DNA from: an uncultured Bacteroidota bacterium
Lineage (GTDB): Bacteria > Bacteroidota > Bacteroidia > Flavobacteriales > Flavobacteriaceae
DNA: 64,000 nucleotides
NCBI GenBank assembly: GCA_902618245.1
Contig: CACMZR010000006.1
Coordinates: 1 to 64,000 of the forward strand
Reading direction: 5' to 3'
Shown: piece after piece, positions 36,632 through 45,348 of the stretch
Position numbering within the stretch: position 1 is the stretch's first letter
How the letters are laid out: every line of letters begins with the position of its first letter
The notes under the pieces: model-generated
Databases searched by the model: none
What the model saw: only the letters and a program-made list of their open reading frames with translations
Told to the model about the DNA's origin: nothing
Made by a program: the position numbers and the translations under genes

Positions 36632-36729
36632 GCTTAAATATATTAAAACAATGGTTTTAGATTAAATTAGGGGAAATAAATTCTTTATTAATTCCCACAC
36701 TTTTCAAAATTTAAATTTCTTTTTTTAAA

Positions 36730-37962
36730 CTATAATCCAAATGAATTAATCAAATTGATTCTCTCATCTATAGTTTTTAACATAATGGAATCCCACTCTA
36801 TGTAAAATTCTTCAAGTGTTTTATTAAATGTTAATTCAAAAGCATCTTTAAAACCTAGTTGATACAAATTTGGATAAAAAACCTCATTTAAAGCCTTTGG
36901 ATTTGAGATAGTAGATAATAGATAAGCAACTGCAGGTTCACCCCAATAAAATTTGAGATTAAAACAGTTTTCCGGTGAAATTTCCTTTAGTGTAATTTCA
37001 CTACAACCACCCTGTTCTATAAGTGACTCTCCAAATAAAAATTGTTGCTTTAACCAGTCTTTAATTGGACCAAGATTATTGTTTGATTCTCTTTTTCTAA
37101 CAGCATAATCTGCCATAAAAGTGGACGCTCCACTATAAAACCAATGTGGTCCCCTTCTAGTATCGTCTCCAAACTCGTAAGTATCACCTAATTCCTCATC
37201 AATAAAAGCACCTTCCTGAAGTGCATGATAGTATTCGTAATAAACATTGACCATTTCCTCATAATAATTTTCTGTACTTAGAAAACCAATAGGATTTGAA
37301 AAAATAAATAACTTAATTCCCCAATCTCTTATACCATTTAGACCTTTTCCAAATCCAGTTGCCCAATTATTTTCAATAGTTTCAATAGATTTAGACATGT
37401 AGTAATTAAAATACCCTCCGTCATTAATCAATCTTTGGTCGGTAGAGACCAGAGTTGTTGGTAAATAGTTCTCTCCTTCAAGTGGATAAAGCATGAATTC
37501 AATGCATGCTTGAAGGGTAAATGGATCAAAAAACCCCTGCCATCTCCTTATTCTAATATCACAAAAATTTTTAGCTTTCATTTGAACACCTTCATAGTCT
37601 TGCCCTATAACCCATAGTTCAATTGGACCCCAATTTCCAAATTCATCCATTGCCCCTAACATCGAATTAATTGTTGCCTCTTGAACTGTCTCATCAATAT
37701 CATAAGTAAAATAGAAGTTTGGTTCAGAATCGTTTATCACGCCCCACAAATTCTCATTCATATCAGGATCTAGTGGCCAATAATCCTCTTCATCACAAAA
37801 ATCATCATTATCTAAATCTGAACATGTAAATCTTATATCATTTGCTGAGTTTGACGCTCTACTGCCAGGAAGCAATTCTTCTGAGATATAATCTGCCTCT
37901 GGCTCAGAGGAACATCCTAAATAAAATAAGCTTAGTAATAAAAAGTAAAATTTTTTCATCAC
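36730..37962 (-). CDS. Lipoprotein resembling a gluzincin peptidase with degenerate active site
   Basis: 410 residues, lipobox LFYLGC (Cys17). Residues 47-68 contain a calcium-type acidic stretch (CSDLDNDDFCDEEDYWPLDP). Around 242-250 is YEYYHALQE, lined up as a HExxH-like helix in which the first histidine is Tyr242 while Glu243 and His246 remain. Further on, PHWFYSGASTFMADYAV corresponds to the W-x-x-E-G block of gluzincins, with Ser277 where the third zinc ligand Glu would be. I do not recognise a named family; an inactive peptidase relative is inferred. It is divergent from gamma-glutamyltransferase, with a 98-base gap to that gene's preferred start. Confidence 0.6.
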   Translation of the reverse strand: MMKKFYFLLLSLFYLGCSSEPEADYISEELLPGSRASNSANDIRFTCSDLDNDDFCDEEDYWPLDPDMNENLWGVINDSEPNFYFTYDIDETVQEATINSMLGAMDEFGNWGPIELWVIGQDYEGVQMKAKNFCDIRIRRWQGFFDPFTLQACIEFMLYPLEGENYLPTTLVSTDQRLINDGGYFNYYMSKSIETIENNWATGFGKGLNGIRDWGIKLFIFSNPIGFLSTENYYEEMVNVYYEYYHALQEGAFIDEELGDTYEFGDDTRRGPHWFYSGASTFMADYAVRKRESNNNLGPIKDWLKQQFLFGESLIEQGGCSEITLKEISPENCFNLKFYWGEPAVAYLLSTISNPKALNEVFYPNLYQLGFKDAFELTFNKTLEEFYIEWDSIMLKTIDERINLINSFGL

Positions 37963-38059
37963 AAATTGGTAAATGGTTTATTTAAATATACAAAGATGTA
38001 ACTCAACAATCAATATATTCCTAAATCAATTTTGTATTTTAGAAATATTAAAAAAAAAA

Positions 38060-39757
38060 ATGAAAACTATTTTAAACTCTCTGATCTTTATACTATTTCT
38101 AACCCATTTTACCATTGCCCAAGACAGGGTGACAGGGGAATCTTTTGCCAGTAGGTCAGTGGTTTTGGCTCAGAATGGAATGGTTGCTACAAGCCATCCA
38201 TTAGCAACTCAAATTGGACTTGATATTTTAAAAAACGGAGGGAACGCTATAGATGCAGCTATTGCAGCAAACGCTGCGTTAGGAGTTATGGAGCCAACAG
38301 GGTGTGGAATAGGTGGAGATTTATTCGCTATAGTTTGGGATGGAAAAACAAAAAAATTATATGGTTTAAATGCTAGTGGGCGATCGCCAAAAAACTTATC
38401 AATCGATTATTTTGAAAAAAAAGGAATGAATAAAATTCCTTCACACGGGCCTCTACCAGTTAGTGTTCCTGGCGCAGTTGACGGTTGGTTTGAGCTTCAT
38501 AAAAAATTTGGTTCAAAACCTATGACCGAAATACTTGCTCCAGCAATTGATTATGCCAAAAAGGGTTTCCCTCTAACAGAACTTATTGCCTGGTACATGA
38601 GCAGATCAATTCCTTTTTATGAATCAAAAGGATTTCCTAATATAAATGATACTTATAAATCTCAAAATGGGGGAAAATTACCTAAAGAAGGTGAAATATA
38701 TAAAAATAACTATCTAGCTAACACTTATGAAAAAATTGCTAAACAGGGCAGAGATATTTTTTATAAAGGTGAGATAGCTAAAACTATAGGAAAATTTATT
38801 AAAGAGCAAGGAGGTTTTCTTTCCGTAAAAGATTTTGCTTCTCACAAATCAGAATGGGTGGAACCGGTTTCGATAAACTACAGAGGTTATGATGTTTGGG
38901 AGTTACCACCTAACGGACAAGGAATAGCAGCCCTTCAAATGCTTAAAATATTAGAGGGATACGATTTTTCTAATATAGAATTTGGAGGCGCAGAACATTT
39001 ACATTTATTTACTGAAGCAAAAAAATTAGCATTTGAAGATAGGGCTAAATATTATGCTGATATGGATTTTGTAAAAGTACCAGTTGATAAATTACTTTCG
39101 GATGAATATGCTAATAAAAGAAGACAGCTTATTGGCAAGCGTGCTAGCAAATATAGTGCTGGGAAAATATCTGCAGGAGAAACAATTTACATGACAGTTG
39201 CGGACAGTCAAGGTACAATGATATCACTTATACAAAGCAATTATCGTGGGATGGGATCTGGTATGGCTCCTCCAAAGTTGGGATTTATGTTGCAAGATCG
39301 AGGCGAATTATTCAGTTTAAAAAGAGGACAAGCTAATACTTTTGAACCAGGTAAAAGACCATTTCATACCATCATACCAGCTTTTGTGACAAAAGATGGA
39401 AAACCATTTTTAAGCTTTGGAGTTATGGGTGGGGATTTTCAGCCAATGGGACATACTCAGATTATTATGAATTTAATCGATTTTAAGATGAATCTTCAAG
39501 AAGCGGGAGATGCTCCACGTTGGGATCATACTGGCGGAGCAACTCCAACTGGAAATAAAACTATAAATACAGGAATGATTAGGGTAGAGTCTGGTATTCC
39601 ATATACTACTGTCAGAGGATTAATGGACAGAGGTCACAAAGTAGGATTTGCAAGAGGCATCTATGGAGGCTACCAGGCAATTTTATGGGATGATATCAGT
39701 AAAGTTTATCATGGAGCTTCTGAAAGTAGAAAAGACGGTCAAGCAGCTGGATATTGA
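38060..39757 (+). CDS. ggt: Gamma-glutamyltransferase, exported
   Basis: 565 residues from the ATG at 38060, right after a run of A; an upstream ATG at 37973 adds 29 residues ahead of the signal peptide (ILNSLIFILFLTHFTIAQ) and is rejected. Family blocks: GMVATSHPLATQIGLDILKN, GGNAIDAAIAANAALGVMEP, TGCGIGGDLFAIVWDG, NASGRSPKNL. The autoprocessing/nucleophile threonine is in GETIYMTVADSQGTM, then QSNYRGMGSGMAPPKLGFML, and HTIIPAFVTKDGKPFLSFGV-MGG. It hydrolyses or transfers gamma-glutamyl groups in the periplasm. The block has I and Y where E. coli Ggt has T and H, as in cephalosporin-acylase-like members. Followed by a hairpin terminator. Confidence 0.92.
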   Translation: MKTILNSLIFILFLTHFTIAQDRVTGESFASRSVVLAQNGMVATSHPLATQIGLDILKNGGNAIDAAIAANAALGVMEPTGCGIGGDLFAIVWDGKTKKLYGLNASGRSPKNLSIDYFEKKGMNKIPSHGPLPVSVPGAVDGWFELHKKFGSKPMTEILAPAIDYAKKGFPLTELIAWYMSRSIPFYESKGFPNINDTYKSQNGGKLPKEGEIYKNNYLANTYEKIAKQGRDIFYKGEIAKTIGKFIKEQGGFLSVKDFASHKSEWVEPVSINYRGYDVWELPPNGQGIAALQMLKILEGYDFSNIEFGGAEHLHLFTEAKKLAFEDRAKYYADMDFVKVPVDKLLSDEYANKRRQLIGKRASKYSAGKISAGETIYMTVADSQGTMISLIQSNYRGMGSGMAPPKLGFMLQDRGELFSLKRGQANTFEPGKRPFHTIIPAFVTKDGKPFLSFGVMGGDFQPMGHTQIIMNLIDFKMNLQEAGDAPRWDHTGGATPTGNKTINTGMIRVESGIPYTTVRGLMDRGHKVGFARGIYGGYQAILWDDISKVYHGASESRKDGQAAGY

Positions 39758-39771
39758 AACGCAAAAATTAT

Positions 39772-39801
39772 AAAAAGGAAATTAATTAATTTGGCCTTTT
39801 T
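39772..39801. terminator. Bidirectional hairpin terminator between ggt and esterase gene
   Basis: The stem AAAAAGG (39772-39778) pairs with CCTTTTT (39795-39801) around an AT-rich palindromic loop. A-runs on one side and T-runs on the other allow termination on both strands, between two convergent genes. Confidence 0.65.
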
Positions 39802-39805
39802 AATA

Positions 39806-40738
39806 TTACTTATTTTGAAAAAAAGTCCTTAAATAATCTAATTGAGAAGGGTTTATTGAGTGCATCGCATTGCCTTTTATGTGAACAACATCACCAGATA
39901 GGTATGAATATTCAAAAATAATGGGATTACCTAAAGCTGACCCTTCAGGTGGTAATTTTTTACCAGTAAATCCCTGATTTTTTGCAATGTAAAAGATTGC
40001 ATCTTCCGCATTTAAAAAATCCAATCCAACTTTTGAGTTACCTCCTAAATAAGGGATTGTTGGATCATTAATATTACTTATACTCAAATATTTTCTAGAA
40101 CTAATCGGGTTAGTAATTTCTTCATAACCGCAAAAAGCTGACATAGGATTTGTGACAGTTGAATATTTATAAAAATTGTTATCATGATATTGAGAAATAT
40201 TTAGATGAGATACCACGGCACAAATTATATCGATATTTGGATTTTCATTTTGAATAAAAATATTATTAGCCAAACCGGCTCCATTAGAGCTTCCAAGGAT
40301 TCTTATTTTATTCAAATTAATATTTGAGTAATTAGAAAGTGTATTAACTAGTTCATCAACCATTTCCAAGTCTGGGGCTTTACTTCTTTCATCACAAATA
40401 TTCCAACTATTTAAATAACCAGTTGGAGCTATCAAAATATGGTCATTTAAAACAGTAGAAAATTGATTGATAATTCTTCTTCCGTTACTTCCGTTAGAAT
40501 GGAGTAATACACATATTGGAAATCCTTCAATTGGCTCAATACTTTCTGGAACTTTTATGTCTATTGGATAGACGTAACCATTGGGTTGTTGTGCCCAAGT
40601 TTTTTCAATAATAATTTCGGTTAAAGAAGTTAATTTATTATCAGGCTCGTCGGTAAAGTTTAATTTATCATTTGATTTTTTTAAGCAAGAAAAAAATATT
40701 GCTGTGGCAAAAATCAAAGTTATTTTTAGTTTACCCAA
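39806..40738 (-). CDS. Alpha/beta hydrolase (esterase-like) lipoprotein
   Basis: 310 residues. The lipobox is TAIFFSC (Cys18). The hydrolase fold shows ICVLLHSNGSNGRRIINQ (oxyanion block), LIAPTGYLNSWNI and the nucleophile elbow RILGSSNGAGLANNIF (GxSxG serine). The catalytic His is probably in VHIKGNAMHSI near the end. Layout resembles PHB-depolymerase/feruloyl-esterase-type enzymes, which cleave esters on polymers. Substrate unknown. It follows the NTF2-like gene by 54 bases, with a terminator hairpin between them. Confidence 0.8.
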   Translation of the reverse strand: MGKLKITLIFATAIFFSCLKKSNDKLNFTDEPDNKLTSLTEIIIEKTWAQQPNGYVYPIDIKVPESIEPIEGFPICVLLHSNGSNGRRIINQFSTVLNDHILIAPTGYLNSWNICDERSKAPDLEMVDELVNTLSNYSNINLNKIRILGSSNGAGLANNIFIQNENPNIDIICAVVSHLNISQYHDNNFYKYSTVTNPMSAFCGYEEITNPISSRKYLSISNINDPTIPYLGGNSKVGLDFLNAEDAIFYIAKNQGFTGKKLPPEGSALGNPIIFEYSYLSGDVVHIKGNAMHSINPSQLDYLRTFFQNK

Positions 40739-40759
40739 TTTGACAAATTAAAATATAAA

Positions 40760-40776
40760 CCCCTCCAAGGAAGGGG
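40760..40776 (-). terminator. Hairpin terminator after the NTF2-like gene
   Basis: On the minus strand, CCCCT and AGGGG form a stem around a seven-base loop, followed by TTTATATTTT. It sits between the NTF2-like gene and the esterase gene, which are both on the minus strand. Confidence 0.6.
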
Positions 40777-40791
40777 ATTATTTATTTATAA

Positions 40792-41262
40792 TTAATTGTT
40801 AAGAGCTATTTCACTATTTATAAAAGTTGGGTCAAACATGAAATATGCTTGATTTGATTTCATACCATCCCATTTAAATGCTAAATGAACTGGAATTGAT
40901 GTAGTCTTTTTTGATTTTTTTCCTTCGCCGGTCCACCATGCCCAAACGTGAGTCCATATTTGTCCATTTTCATATTTTGATGTGATGTTTGCACCAATTT
41001 CAAATGTTATATTTTTAAATATTTTATGATGTAATTTTTCAAAATCAGCAAGCTCTGCTGGTGAAATTACATTTACACCGTTTACATTTATTTTAGAATC
41101 AGCTAAAAAAATATTTTTTAGTTGAGACTGATCATTTTTTGGATATAAGTCCATATGTCTTTGGATCATCATAGTCCTTTGGTCATCATTTGATGTTTTT
41201 CCTTTCCATTGAGCTGAAGTTAAAACAGGAAATAATAATAAAAGTGCTAGTATTTTTTTCAT
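40792..41262 (-). CDS. Exported SnoaL/NTF2-like protein
   Basis: 156 residues with signal peptide ILALLLLFPVLTSAQ. The mature part fits the cone-shaped NTF2-like fold: helices in MMIQRHMDLYPK, LADFEKLHHKIFKNI, then strands FEIGANITSKYENGQIWTHV, WAWWTGEGKK, TSIPVHLAFKWDGMKSNQAY and FMFDPTFI. NTF2-like proteins bind or turn over small hydrophobic ligands, but here no catalytic set is recognisable. Probably monocistronic, judging by the downstream hairpin and the 120-base divergent spacer upstream. Confidence 0.7.
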   Translation of the reverse strand: MKKILALLLLFPVLTSAQWKGKTSNDDQRTMMIQRHMDLYPKNDQSQLKNIFLADSKINVNGVNVISPAELADFEKLHHKIFKNITFEIGANITSKYENGQIWTHVWAWWTGEGKKSKKTTSIPVHLAFKWDGMKSNQAYFMFDPTFINSEIALNN

Positions 41263-41381
41263 TTTAATTGATTTTTAATTAATTAATTTCAAGATAAAAA
41301 ACTCTTGAATATTTCGAGATATTTTTATTCTTGATTTTAATTTAAAAATGTAATAGTTAAATATTTATTAGATTTAAAATA

Positions 41382-42122
41382 ATGATTTATCTACATAAGC
41401 TTTTACCTCTTTTAATAATGCCAACAATTGTATTTATACTATTAATACTAATATGTACTTATAAAGGTTATAGGAAGTTAATTTATTTTTTTTCAATCCT
41501 ATTTTATATTATATCTACACCTATATTTTCGGATTTTATTATGAGAATAGTGGAAGGAGAATATTTTTATCAGAAATTAGAAAATTTAGAAAAAGCAGAT
41601 GCTATTGTGATTCTTGGAGGAATGTTAAAAATTAATGAATTTGAAAATAATTATGTTGTTGAGTGGGCAGATGCAGACAGATTTTTTAAGGGAATTGAAC
41701 TTTATAATTCATTTAAATCAGACAAAATAGTTTTTACAGGGGGGAAATCCCTTTTCAATAAGACTGCAGTTTCTGAAGGCTCTGTTTTAAAAAATTATGC
41801 TGTAAAATATGGGATATTAGAAGAAAACATTACGGTAACTAAAGATGTTTTTAACACTTATGAAGAATCTTTGGCTGTATCTGAAGTACTTGGAGAAAAT
41901 AAAACAATTATACTTGTAACGTCTGCTTTTCATATGAAAAGAGCAAAGTTTTTATTTGAAAAACAAAATCTCAGAGTAATACCATATAAAGTTGATTACC
42001 TAAGCACTACAAACCCAAAATTACATTTTATTGATTTTCTTCCAAGTTCCAGTGGACTACAAAAAACTGAGATCGCTCTAAGAGAGCAATTAGGTAGGCT
42101 ATACTATAGTTTTCGCTGGTAA
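41382..42122 (+). CDS. YdcF/SanA family membrane protein (DUF218)
   Basis: 246 residues. Two N-terminal transmembrane helices (LLPLLIMPTIVFILLILIC, LIYFFSILFYIISTPIF) precede a Rossmann-like DUF218 domain: ADAIVILGGMLKINEFEN, RFFKGIELYNSFKSDKIVFT, GGKSLFNKTAVSEGSVLKNY, VTKDVFNTYEESLAVSEVL, and ILVTSAFHMKRAKFLFEKQ. The family is tied to envelope polysaccharide biosynthesis or barrier functions; chemistry unproven. Single gene, convergent with the DUF411 gene 13 bases away. Confidence 0.9.
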   Translation: MIYLHKLLPLLIMPTIVFILLILICTYKGYRKLIYFFSILFYIISTPIFSDFIMRIVEGEYFYQKLENLEKADAIVILGGMLKINEFENNYVVEWADADRFFKGIELYNSFKSDKIVFTGGKSLFNKTAVSEGSVLKNYAVKYGILEENITVTKDVFNTYEESLAVSEVLGENKTIILVTSAFHMKRAKFLFEKQNLRVIPYKVDYLSTTNPKLHFIDFLPSSSGLQKTEIALREQLGRLYYSFRW

Positions 42123-42135
42123 TTTTTTAATGGAA

Positions 42136-42579
42136 TCATTCATAATGTGCCCAAACACTTGATTTTCCATTGGAATCAATTGCTAGGACATCAAAATTTG
42201 CTTTTTCATCACTAACTTCCATTCCAGGAACATTTATTCCTGCAGGCATTCCAGGTACGGTTAGTCCAATTATGTTGTTGGGATTTTCCTTAATTAGCCT
42301 TTTAACATCGTCTGCTGGAACGTGACCTTCTATAAAATAACCACTTATCATTGCTGTATGGCATGAAGCTAAATCAATGGGCAAACCAGCATTAATTTTT
42401 ATATCATACATATTAGAATCCATATTTTTTTCTAAAGGGAAATCATTTTTTTCCATATGTATAACCCAGTCATGGCAACACCCACAATCTGGAGATAAGT
42501 AAACAATATTTTTATTTCCAGTTTTTTCTTTGCAAGAAAAAAGAAGAGAAATTATTACTATGAGACTATATCTTTTCAT
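42136..42579 (-). CDS. DUF411 metal-binding lipoprotein
   Basis: 147 residues, lipobox SLLFSC (Cys16). The DUF411 signature is YLSPDCGCCHDWVIHME (Cys32, Cys34, Cys35, His36), then DLASCHTAMISGYFIEGHVP-ADDVKRLI, GLTVPGMPAGINVPGMEV and a C-terminal W-x-H. Cysteine and methionine content suggest copper or other soft-metal binding; the family is often found in copper and silver resistance clusters. No other metal-resistance gene is adjacent. Two other genes follow on the minus strand, 49 bases upstream. Confidence 0.9.
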   Translation of the reverse strand: MKRYSLIVIISLLFSCKEKTGNKNIVYLSPDCGCCHDWVIHMEKNDFPLEKNMDSNMYDIKINAGLPIDLASCHTAMISGYFIEGHVPADDVKRLIKENPNNIIGLTVPGMPAGINVPGMEVSDEKANFDVLAIDSNGKSSVWAHYE

Positions 42580-42628
42580 ATTTCAAAATTACAAAAAACA
42601 AAATTGATTAGAAGTTGAAAATTGCATA

Positions 42629-43495
42629 TTAGTTGTTTATGAAAGTAAGAATCTCCTTAACGACTTTTTCATCTCTCAAAATTCTTCTGTGGCCTAGATT
42701 TTTTGTGAAAAATGTTTTTACGTTTTTTATACTTCTCGCAATAAGCTGGGAATCTTCAAAGGGTATTTCCTTGTCATCCTCATCATGAATAATTAGAGTT
42801 TCACATTTTAGGTTTTTCCCAAATTTTTCAGCTGAAAGATTCTCATCGATTTTAATCCCAGTTTTTTGGCTGTAAAATTCAATCATTAAATCACCAACTT
42901 TTTTACTCAATTGAATTAGATTAAAAAAGTTTTGAAAAAGATCATAAACGCTATTAAATGGACTAATAAGCACCAATTTTTTTAGTTTTTTATTATTGAA
43001 ACATGATGAGTATATTGATGCAAAAGCACCCCCAGAGTAAGCAATTATGGCATCAATAGATTTAATATGTAAATGTAACTCATTTATGCAAGCTATGAAT
43101 TCTGGAATATTTGTTGTTTTTGATGGAGAATTTCCATGAGCTGGAGCATCAAACGAATATATATCGTAGTCTTTTTCAATTAATCTTTCAATTATACAAA
43201 ACATATTACTTGCTCTTCCACTCCAACCGTGAACTAATAAAACTTTCGGACCCTTTCCTTTCCATCTATAAAATTGAATTTTTTTATTAATACTTTTTAT
43301 TTTCAAAATTGAAGTATTACATGATTTAAGAATTGGGATTTCTCTTTCTGGAACCTTGTATTTAATTGGTCTTGTCCAAAGATATCCAGCGAAACGCATA
43401 CATAAATATGGATTTAGAAAATCTAAAGTTTTTATAAAATAAGTTATCCATTTAGGAATTATTAGGCCTCTATTGTCTTTCCTTTGTTTGTCCAT
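42629..43495 (-). CDS. Alpha/beta hydrolase, cytoplasmic
   Basis: 288 residues, no signal peptide. Fold motifs: KVLLVHGWSGRASNMFCI (oxyanion loop), YSFDAPAHGNSPSKTTN, nucleophile elbow AIIAYSGGAFASIYSS, LVLISPFNSVYDLF, acid block IIHDEDDKEIPFEDS, and catalytic His in KNLGHRRILRD. The catalytic triad Ser-Asp-His is complete. Substrate unknown; esterases, lipases and C-C hydrolases share this layout. 41 bases from the DUF2891 gene on the same strand, so possibly co-transcribed with it. Confidence 0.85.
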   Translation of the reverse strand: MDKQRKDNRGLIIPKWITYFIKTLDFLNPYLCMRFAGYLWTRPIKYKVPEREIPILKSCNTSILKIKSINKKIQFYRWKGKGPKVLLVHGWSGRASNMFCIIERLIEKDYDIYSFDAPAHGNSPSKTTNIPEFIACINELHLHIKSIDAIIAYSGGAFASIYSSCFNNKKLKKLVLISPFNSVYDLFQNFFNLIQLSKKVGDLMIEFYSQKTGIKIDENLSAEKFGKNLKCETLIIHDEDDKEIPFEDSQLIARSIKNVKTFFTKNLGHRRILRDEKVVKEILTFINN

Positions 43496-43536
43496 TGGTC
43501 CAAAAAACTTAGTCTAATTTTTAATAGAGTTAGCGA

Positions 43537-44619
43537 CTACTTCGAAAAATTATATATTGCAAATGTTGCCAACCAATGCTCACCTCCATAACCACTTTTA
43601 AACATTATTCTATATCCTTCTTCAGAATGTTTTTGAGCAATTTTTTGAAATAATCTTTTGTTTTTATTGTTTTCAACATTTCTAGCAATATCTTTTAAAG
43701 TCCATGCTCTATGAAACATTAATCCTATTAGATGACCTATACCAGGGTCTAAAGGGTCTAAGACCTCAGGAGTATTAATTATTTTACCAAAATACTTCTC
43801 ATCAAATGAAGGGAAAAATTTATATATCCAATTATTAAATTCTTTACTATCTAAAATGAATGACATTAGACTTGCTTCAGCAAGACACGGGGACAAAAAA
43901 TCTGTGCCTGAGGGTTCATAATTTACTGGACAATTTGTATCCTTTAGAAAATTTTTAACACTAAACTCTTTAATTTTATTTAACAAATCAATATCATTTG
44001 CAATAATTGCATATTCGATCATAAGTGAAAAAGAGAATGCTGAATTAGCATGTGTTCCAGGCCTAAGTGGTGTCGAGAGTTTGTCTAAAAATAAAATAGT
44101 TCTTTCACTTAGAAGATCAACGAGTGGCTTCATATTACTTGCCCACATTTGTGCTCTGTCATATTCCCAAGAAATCAGCTCTGAGTAAAGTTTCATTAAC
44201 CATGCCCAACCATAAGTCCTTTCAAATCCTTTAGCAAAATCTTGTTTGAAAAAATCATACTCTTTTTTGAGATTTTCCTTGCTAAGATTTTTTTCAAGTT
44301 TTGATAAAATGATATCTCTATTAGAAATTTCAGGAAAATCTTTTAATATTTTAACCATAGCCCAATGACCGTGAACAGCCGAATGCCAGTCCCAGCACCC
44401 ATAAAAAGAGGGTGTAATTTCATAGTGTGGCTTTACCCAATTTTTATCAGCAAACCGGTAACCTATTTTATATGGATATTTCTTGTCAACACATTTAATC
44501 GATAGGGATACCAATTCTTCTGCTAAATTTTTATTTAGTTTAATATTTTCAATTTTCTCTTCATCATTTTCTGCACATCCCATCAAAAGCAGAAAGAACA
44601 TTAAAAGATATACTCTCAT
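43537..44619 (-). CDS. DUF2891 family lipoprotein
   Basis: 360 residues, lipobox LLLMGC (Cys15), with a following acidic ENDEEK like an outer-membrane surface export signal. The rest is alpha-helical: SFYGCWDWHSAVHGHWAMVK, FERTYGWAWLMKLYSEL, HANSAFSFSLMIEYAI, SGTDFLSPCLAEASLM, GIGHLIGLMFHRAW and SGYGGEHWLATFAIY. This is the DUF2891 pattern, an alpha/alpha-toroid-like fold; biochemical role unknown. Conserved acidic and His residues in WHSAVHGHW and GEHW could make a glycosidase-like site (inference). Confidence 0.88.
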   Translation of the reverse strand: MRVYLLMFFLLLMGCAENDEEKIENIKLNKNLAEELVSLSIKCVDKKYPYKIGYRFADKNWVKPHYEITPSFYGCWDWHSAVHGHWAMVKILKDFPEISNRDIILSKLEKNLSKENLKKEYDFFKQDFAKGFERTYGWAWLMKLYSELISWEYDRAQMWASNMKPLVDLLSERTILFLDKLSTPLRPGTHANSAFSFSLMIEYAIIANDIDLLNKIKEFSVKNFLKDTNCPVNYEPSGTDFLSPCLAEASLMSFILDSKEFNNWIYKFFPSFDEKYFGKIINTPEVLDPLDPGIGHLIGLMFHRAWTLKDIARNVENNKNKRLFQKIAQKHSEEGYRIMFKSGYGGEHWLATFAIYNFSK

Positions 44620-44816
44620 TTTAAATTATATATACATGAATTATTAGAAAAAAGTTAATCATTTTAAATGATATCACTTGCTTCCAGTTGACTAAAATCA
44701 AATTTTATTAAAAATTGAACTAAACTAAAATGAAGTTTTTTTAACAATTAATTTTTATCTGAAATAAATAAAAAGGCAAGTTTTGTAAATTTAAGTTTAA
44801 TCTCAAATCAATAAAA

Positions 44817-45308
44817 ATGAAAAATATTAGAAACACACTAATTGTGATATCTATAATGACTTTATTTGCATTTATTCTAACAGGTTTTATAGAGGCAAAA
44901 AATACTACAGTTCAGCAATATGAATTTGAAATTGTAACAGTTATAGAATCTGTTGTTCCAAAAGGTTTAGGGAGATCAAGAATGATCGCAAAAACAGAGG
45001 ATGTTGACTATAAAACAGCAACAACTGTTAGAATGGAAGAAGGGGAGAAGGATAAATCAAAAGACGATAAGCGTAAGGATATTAGAACTAAAGCTTTTGA
45101 AGAAACAAAGCTTTTAAACTTTTATAACCTCGGTGGTATTAGATTTAACAACATAGCAACTAATGATGCAATGGTTAAGTCCAAATTAAATCAAATGGCT
45201 GCTGATGGATGGGAATTAACATTTGTTTCTGGAGGTGTAGAATCAAGTGGAGATAAAGACCCAAATGGCATATATTTATCGCGTTACATTTTTAGAAAAC
45301 CAATATAA
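44817..45308 (+). CDS. Exported protein with DUF4177-like C-terminus
   Basis: 163 residues. The N-terminus LIVISIMTLFAFILTGFIEA is a signal peptide or anchor. A charged lysine-rich middle (EGEKDKSKDDKRKDIRTKAF) leads to KSKLNQMAADGWELTFVSGG and YLSRYIFRKPI, which resembles the DUF4177 pattern in which a short helix is followed by GWEL and a final aromatic strand. Family assignment is tentative. The preceding 197-base intergenic region has no obvious structure. Confidence 0.65.
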   Translation: MKNIRNTLIVISIMTLFAFILTGFIEAKNTTVQQYEFEIVTVIESVVPKGLGRSRMIAKTEDVDYKTATTVRMEEGEKDKSKDDKRKDIRTKAFEETKLLNFYNLGGIRFNNIATNDAMVKSKLNQMAADGWELTFVSGGVESSGDKDPNGIYLSRYIFRKPI

Positions 45309-45348
45309 TCTCAAACATTTAAATGAAAATTAAGGACTATTTAAAATC

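Noticed and set aside
37973-38059. 29-codon extension before ggt
   Set aside because: Adds non-signal residues ahead of a good signal peptide; the ATG at 38060 fits secretion.
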